From Allobrachymonas sp. (lineage in GTDB: Bacteria > Pseudomonadota > Gammaproteobacteria > Burkholderiales > Burkholderiaceae_C): a stretch of 9,768 nucleotides of DNA. The notes under the pieces were generated by a model. It was not told the DNA's origin. It was given only the letters and a program-made list of their open reading frames with translations, and did not search any database. Each line of letters starts with the position of its first letter. Positions within the stretch are counted from its first letter, which is position 1. The position numbers were made by a program, and so were the translations under genes. The stretch lies in NCBI GenBank assembly GCA_017996515.1, contig JAGOGU010000043.1, positions 1-9,768 on the forward strand, in the 5' to 3' direction. Of this stretch, positions 5,952 through 9,768 are shown one piece after another.

Positions 5952-6482
5952 TTACAGCGCCTTCCAGCGGGCTTGCGATTCGCGAATCACGGCTTTGGCT
6001 TCTGTGATGTCTCCCCACTTGGTCACTTGGGTGGTGCCGGGTATTTTCAGGTCTTTGTAGTGGTTGAAGTGGAATTCGATTTGCTTGATCAGCTGCTTGG
6101 GCAGGTCGTCCAGGCTGTTGATGGCGTTGCCGGTGTGGCGGTCGTCGGCGGGCACGACCACCACTTTGTCGTCCACTTCGCCATCGTCCATAAACTTCAT
6201 CACACCAATCACTTTAGCTTCCATGTAGATGCCTGTGGGCAGTGGGGTGTCGGTGATGATGAGGGCGTCCAACTCGTCGCCGTCTTCATCCAGCGTTTGC
6301 GGAATAAAGCCGTAGTTGGTGGGCTTGGCAAAGGTCAGGGGCTCCACGCGGTCGAGTTTCATCACCGCGTTTTTGCGATCCCACTCGATCTTGTGGTTGG
6401 AGCCTTGCGGGATTTCGATCACCACGTTGATGATGCCGCCGTCCACATCACCGGCATCGAGAATTTGGTTGAAGTCTGCCAT
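5952..6482 (-). CDS. ppa: Inorganic pyrophosphatase, family I
   Basis: Cytoplasmic Mg-dependent enzyme that hydrolyses pyrophosphate to two phosphates and so pulls biosynthetic reactions such as aminoacylation forward. It has 176 residues, the usual bacterial length. The signature D67-G-D-E-L-D-A73 supplies the metal-binding aspartates D67, D69 and D72. Other active-site residues line up with the E. coli enzyme at a constant offset of two: K31, R45, Y57, D99, D104, K106, and Y142-K143 in HYKDLK. GFIPQTL and PADDRHTG are family-typical. All key residues seem intact. ATG 6482 is preceded by AGGAAG (minus strand, 6490-6495) at 7 bases. The gene appears monocistronic, with a -10-like TACAAT upstream and a clean terminator after it. 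Confidence 0.97.
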   Translation of the reverse strand: MADFNQILDAGDVDGGIINVVIEIPQGSNHKIEWDRKNAVMKLDRVEPLTFAKPTNYGFIPQTLDEDGDELDALIITDTPLPTGIYMEAKVIGVMKFMDDGEVDDKVVVVPADDRHTGNAINSLDDLPKQLIKQIEFHFNHYKDLKIPGTTQVTKWGDITEAKAVIRESQARWKAL

Positions 6483-6539
6483 GTTGTTTCTTCCTTGTAT
6501 CAGTCAAAAAAATCAAAACACATACACGAGGTGCGCGCT

Positions 6540-6545
6540 ATTGTA
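6540..6545 (-). promoter_or_regulatory. Possible -10 element for ppa
   Basis: TACAAT on the minus strand matches the sigma70 -10 at five of six positions, lies just after a G+C-rich spacer ending in TTTT, and would give a leader of about 50 bases. No clear -35 hexamer is found at 16-18 bases. Confidence 0.45.
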
Positions 6546-6613
6546 AAAACCCCGCGCCCACTGTGCGACTGCCTGCAATCAATTTTTGCGTGCCCGCAAA
6601 CCTGAATGTTCGC

Positions 6614-6748
6614 GGAAGGCCATGCCTTCCCCCGCCAGCGGGGGAAGGTCAGGATGGGGGTGAAGAGGGGAAAACACAGCCCGTGTTCCCAACCACAAAC
6701 GACCAGCCTTCCTTCACCCCCTCCTTGTTCTTCTCGCCAGCGGGCGAG
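6614..6748. repeat. REP-like composite inverted-repeat element
   Basis: This stretch between ppa and acnB holds no gene but several palindromes. A strong hairpin has 11-bp arms 6625-6635 and 6638-6648 (CCTTCCCCCGC with its complement). A second pairs CTCGCC 6733-6738 with GGCGAG 6743-6748. A perfect 10-bp inverted repeat, GGGGGTGAAG 6656-6665 and CTTCACCCCC 6712-6721, links them, with a small AACAC/GTGTT hairpin (6673-6677, 6683-6687) at the centre. The outline is two REP-like units in opposite orientation, as in bacterial interspersed elements of GC-rich proteobacteria. GGAAGGC 6614-6620 can also pair with GCCTTCC 6624-6630, competing with the first hairpin. No T-run follows, so it is not a classical terminator, though it may still stabilise the 3' end of acnB mRNA. 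Confidence 0.7.
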
Positions 6749-6814
6749 GGGATAAGAGGGGGCAAAGCATGACCCCACGCGCAGACGAGCAGCGCAGCCC
6801 ACACAGGGGGCCGC

Positions 6815-9427
6815 TTACGGATGCTGCTCCAGCGCGTTTTTACGTCCCTCGGCCACTTCGGCGTACTCCGGAATTTCGTTGAAATTTATGTAGCGGTACA
6901 CGCTGGCCTTGTCGACGTCGATCACGCCCATTTCCTTCAAGTACTCGGCCTTGGTGGGCAGCTTGCCCAGGCGCGAGGCGATGGCGGCCAGCTCGGCGCT
7001 GCCCAGGTACACATTGGTGTTTTTGCCCAGGCGGTTGGGGAAGTTGCGCGTGCTGGTGGAGATCACCGTGGCGCCTTCGCGCACCTGCGCCTGGTTGCCC
7101 ATGCACAGCGAGCAGCCGGGCATTTCGGTGCGGGCGCCTGCGGTGCCAAAGGCAGCGTAATGGCCTTCCTTGATCAGCTCGTTCTGGTCCATCTTGGTGG
7201 GCGGGGCCACCCACAGCTTGACGGGAATGTCGCGCTGGCCGCCCAGCAGTTTGGCAGCGGCGCGGAAGTGGCCGATGTTGGTCATGCACGAGCCGATGAA
7301 GGCTTCGTCGATCTTGGCGCCGGCCACTTCGCTGAGAAACTTGGCGTCGTCCGGGTCGTTGGGGCAGCAGACGATGGGCTCGGTGATCTCGTTCATGTCG
7401 ATCTCGATCACGGCGGCGTATTCGGCGTCCTTGTCGGCTTCCAGCAGTTGCGGGTTGGCCAGCCAGGCTTCCACTTTCTCGATGCGGCGGGCCAGGGTCT
7501 TGGCGTCCTGGTAGCCGTCGGCAATCATGTTTTTCATCAGCACCACGTTGGATTTGAGGTACTCGATGATGGGCTCTTTGTCGAGCTTGATGGTGCAGCC
7601 GGCGGCGCTGCGCTCGGCACTGGCGTCGGACAGCTCGAAGGCTTGTTCCACCTTCAGCTTGGGCAGGCCCTCGATTTCCAGGATGCGGCCGGAGAAGACG
7701 TTTTTCTTGCCCGCCTTGGCCACGGTGAGCAGGCCCGCCTTGATGGCATACAGCGGAATGGCGTGCACCAGGTCACGCAGGGTGACGCCCGGTTGCAGCT
7801 CGCCCTTGAAGCGCACCAGCACGCTCTCGGGCATGTCCAGCGGCATCACGCCGGTGGCGGCACCAAAGGCCACCAGGCCGGAGCCAGCAGGGAAGCTGAT
7901 GCCGATGGGGAAGCGCGTGTGCGAGTCACCGCCCGTGCCCACGGTGTCGGGCAGCAACAGGCGGTTGAGCCAGCTGTGAATCACGCCGTCGCCGGGGCGC
8001 AGGGCCACGCCGCCACGGTTGCTGATGAAGGCCGGCAGCTCGCGGTGGGTTTTCACGTCGACGGGCTTGGGGTAGGCGGCGGTGTGGCAGAAGGACTGCA
8101 TCACCATGTCGGCGCTGAAGCCCAGGCAGGCCAGGTCTTTGAGCTCGTCGCGGGTCATGGGGCCGGTGGTGTCCTGACTGCCCACGGTGGTCATGCGCGG
8201 CTCGCAGTAAGTGCCAGGGCGCACGCCTTGGCCCTCGGGCAGGCCGCAGGCGCGGCCCACCATCTTCTGCGCCAGGGTAAAGCCGGCCTTGGATGCGGCA
8301 GGCGCCTGGGGCAGGCGGAATTCGGTGGACGCAGGCAGGCCCAGGGCTTCGCGGGCCTTGGCCGTCAGGCTGCGGCCAATGATGAGGTTGATGCGGCCGC
8401 CGGCCTGCACCTCATCCAGCAGCACGTCGCTCTTGAGCGTGAAGTCGGCAATCTTGGCGCCGTTTTTCTCGATCTTGCCCGCGTAGGGGTAGATGTCGAG
8501 CACGTCGCCCATTTCCATCTTGGACACGTCCACCTCGATGGGCAGCGCGCCGGAGTCTTCCTGCGTGTTGAAGAAGATGGGGGCGATCTTGCCGCCCAGG
8601 GTCACGCCGCCAAAGCGCTTGTTGGGCACGAAGGGAATGTCTTGGCCCGTGGCCCAGATGACGCTGTTGGTGGCCGATTTGCGGCTGGAGCCGGTGCCCA
8701 CCACATCGCCCACGTAGGCCACCAGATGGCCTTTTTTCTTCAGGTCGTCAATGAACTGCATGGGGCCGCGCTTGCCGTCTTCCTCGGGCTTGAAGGCCGC
8801 GTCGGGGCGGGTGTTCTTCAGCATGGCCAGGTAGTGCAGCGGAATGTCCGGGCGGCTCCAGGCGTCGGGCGCGGGCGACAGGTCGTCGGTGTTGGTTTCG
8901 CCCGGCACCTTGAACACGGTGACGGTGATTTTCTCGGCCACCTTGGGGCGGCTGGTGAACCACTCGGCGTCGGCCCAGCTCTGCATGACTTCCTTGGCCT
9001 TGGCGTTGCCGGCCTTGGCCTTGGCGGCCACGTCGTTGAAGAAGTCGAACATCAGCAGCGTCTTCTTCAGCGCGTCAGCGGCCACGCCCGCCACCTCGGC
9101 GTCGTCCAGCAGCTCGATCAGCGGGTGCACGTTGTAGCCGCCCACCATGGTGCCCAGCAGCTCGGTGGCCTTGGCCTTGGAGATCAAGCCCACTTTCAAA
9201 TCGCCATGCGCCACGGCAGCCAAAAACGATGCCTTGACCTTGGCCGCATCGTCCACGCCGGGCGGCACGCGGTAGGTGAGCAAGTCCAGCAAAAAGGCCG
9301 TGTCTTCACCGGCGGGCGGGTTCTTGATGAGCTCGATCAGCTCGGCGGTTTGCTTGGCATCCAGCGGCAGCGGGGGAATGCCGAGCGCTTCGCGTTCGGC
9401 GGCGTGGGTGCGGTAATCGTTCAGCAT
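6815..9427 (-). CDS. acnB: Aconitate hydratase B
   Basis: The main TCA-cycle aconitase. It interconverts citrate and isocitrate through a [4Fe-4S] cluster, and family members also hydrate 2-methyl-cis-aconitate. It has 870 residues against 865 in E. coli. The order is that of AcnB, not AcnA: N-terminal HEAT-like helical domain (about 1-160), swivel domain 4 (about 160-370, with [21 protein letters not shown] and [16 protein letters not shown]), then catalytic domains 1-3. The cluster cysteines are C714 (GSCMTN), C772 and C775 (GCSLCMGN), matching E. coli C710, C769 and C772. The start is ATG 9427, with minus-strand GGAGG at 9437-9441 nine bases away and [13 protein letters not shown] as a typical AcnB beginning. 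The frame runs on to an ATG at 9514, but that extension has no family resemblance and covers the probable promoter. The gene looks monocistronic. The antisense strand is open for 911 codons, a composition artefact. Confidence 0.98.
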   Translation of the reverse strand: MLNDYRTHAAEREALGIPPLPLDAKQTAELIELIKNPPAGEDTAFLLDLLTYRVPPGVDDAAKVKASFLAAVAHGDLKVGLISKAKATELLGTMVGGYNVHPLIELLDDAEVAGVAADALKKTLLMFDFFNDVAAKAKAGNAKAKEVMQSWADAEWFTSRPKVAEKITVTVFKVPGETNTDDLSPAPDAWSRPDIPLHYLAMLKNTRPDAAFKPEEDGKRGPMQFIDDLKKKGHLVAYVGDVVGTGSSRKSATNSVIWATGQDIPFVPNKRFGGVTLGGKIAPIFFNTQEDSGALPIEVDVSKMEMGDVLDIYPYAGKIEKNGAKIADFTLKSDVLLDEVQAGGRINLIIGRSLTAKAREALGLPASTEFRLPQAPAASKAGFTLAQKMVGRACGLPEGQGVRPGTYCEPRMTTVGSQDTTGPMTRDELKDLACLGFSADMVMQSFCHTAAYPKPVDVKTHRELPAFISNRGGVALRPGDGVIHSWLNRLLLPDTVGTGGDSHTRFPIGISFPAGSGLVAFGAATGVMPLDMPESVLVRFKGELQPGVTLRDLVHAIPLYAIKAGLLTVAKAGKKNVFSGRILEIEGLPKLKVEQAFELSDASAERSAAGCTIKLDKEPIIEYLKSNVVLMKNMIADGYQDAKTLARRIEKVEAWLANPQLLEADKDAEYAAVIEIDMNEITEPIVCCPNDPDDAKFLSEVAGAKIDEAFIGSCMTNIGHFRAAAKLLGGQRDIPVKLWVAPPTKMDQNELIKEGHYAAFGTAGARTEMPGCSLCMGNQAQVREGATVISTSTRNFPNRLGKNTNVYLGSAELAAIASRLGKLPTKAEYLKEMGVIDVDKASVYRYINFNEIPEYAEVAEGRKNALEQHP

Positions 9428-9460
9428 GGGAATACTCCTCCAGATAGGGGCTTGAGAGGA

Positions 9461-9469
9461 ACAGTAGCA
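9461..9469 (-). promoter_or_regulatory. Probable extended -10 promoter of acnB
   Basis: TGCTACTGT on the minus strand combines the extended -10 TG with TACTGT. The start of transcription would fall near 9454, leaving a leader of about 26 bases that holds the Shine-Dalgarno. The -35 region is weak, as expected for extended -10 promoters. Confidence 0.45.
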
Positions 9470-9595
9470 CAAAGCAGGCGAATCGGTTGCCCGCCGTGCG
9501 AAGTGACGACGCATAGCCGTGTGGATATGCCGCCGCTCAAACCGTTATCGACATGATACGGCCTCGCTGCGCTTTTGTTGCCGCATGGACAAAAG

Positions 9596-9637
9596 ACAAA
9601 ACAAAAGGCCGATCTGGCGAATGCGCAGATGGCCTTT
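9596..9637 (-). terminator. Intrinsic terminator of the gene upstream of acnB
   Basis: AAAGGCC 9604-9610 pairs with GGCCTTT 9631-9637, continued by ATCTG 9612-9616 with CAGAT 9626-9630 after a bulged G. On the minus strand it runs into TTTTGTTTTGTC. It lies about 70 bases after the stop codon at 9708, and it separates that gene from acnB. Confidence 0.82.
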
Positions 9638-9707
9638 GGGGCACACAACAATGTGCAAAAGGGGCCAGGCAGCGCAACAACGGTGTGTGCGCCGCCTGTG
9701 CGAGACC

Positions 9708-9768
9708 TTATTGCAGCAGGCTGGTGGGATTGATTTTCAGATCGTCTTCGCGCGCTTGTTGGATAGCG
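9708..9768 (-). CDS. C-terminal end of an unidentified gene
   Basis: The minus strand is open from the window edge to a TAA at 9708-9710 and encodes the final 19 residues, AIQQAREDDLKINPTSLLQ. This is too short to assign a family. It is supported as a real gene end mainly by a matching intrinsic terminator just downstream on the same strand. A further hairpin (9668-9676 with 9688-9696, one mismatch) lies between stop and terminator. In related genomes acnB often neighbours other TCA-cycle genes, but nothing here confirms that. Confidence 0.55.
   Translation of the reverse strand, partial: AIQQAREDDLKINPTSLLQ

Noticed and set aside
9428..9514. N-terminal extension of AcnB to the ATG at 9514
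   Set aside because: The added 29 residues have no AcnB resemblance. The internal ATG has a strong Shine-Dalgarno and the family-typical N-terminus, and the probable promoter lies inside the extension.
6821..9556. 911-codon open frame antisense to acnB
   Set aside because: Translation is Gly/His/Val/Leu-rich without domains, and it mirrors a real, fully conserved acnB. It is a codon-bias shadow common in GC-rich genomes.
1..9768. Search by eye for CRISPR arrays, tRNA/rRNA genes, transposases, integrases, toxin-antitoxin pairs and defence genes
   Set aside because: No regularly spaced repeats, no cloverleaf sequences and no such protein motifs were seen on either strand.

Overview
The window reads as a chromosomal housekeeping segment from a GC-rich betaproteobacterium. 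The best guess is Burkholderiales, possibly Comamonadaceae-like. This rests on protein character (an AcnB-type aconitase, a two-domain Sua5, a type B bL36), codon bias strong enough to leave long antisense frames open, and a REP-like hairpin repeat of the type common in such genomes. The taxonomic call is inference only. No phage, transposase, integrase, CRISPR array, rRNA or tRNA gene was found.

Layout from left to right. On the minus strand: the N-terminal half of trpS (1-631, cut by the window edge), a ten-helix EamA/DMT-type transporter (718-1662) and an LplT-type lysophospholipid transporter (1797-3086). A divergent intergenic region of 278 bases leads into plus-strand sua5 (3365-4375), which makes threonylcarbamoyl-AMP for tRNA t6A. 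About 535 bases without a convincing gene follow (4376-4910). They hold a long GC-rich hairpin and an AT-rich promoter-like patch with a Fur-family-like operator. Next is a small type B bL36 ribosomal protein gene (4911-5060) with a perfect Shine-Dalgarno, then a bidirectional terminator. A convergent DUF2628-type membrane protein gene (5225-5695, minus) comes next, then ppa (5952-6482, minus) with a clean terminator, a REP-like inverted-repeat element (6614-6748), acnB (6815-9427, minus), and the last 19 codons of an unidentified minus-strand gene (9708-9768) with its own terminator.

Functionally the genes are mostly translation and central metabolism: TrpS charges tRNA, Sua5 modifies it, bL36 is a ribosomal component, Ppa removes the pyrophosphate released by aminoacylation and other biosynthesis, and AcnB is a TCA-cycle enzyme. 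They are not an obvious single operon. Most have their own signals, and only DMT-trpS and perhaps lplT-DMT look co-transcribed.

Nothing here convincingly shows a new multi-gene system. The part most worth a second look is 4380-5200: a zinc-ligand-poor bL36 gene in a low-GC patch, with a candidate metal-regulator operator, a structured 3' region, and an exact 16-base direct repeat on both sides.
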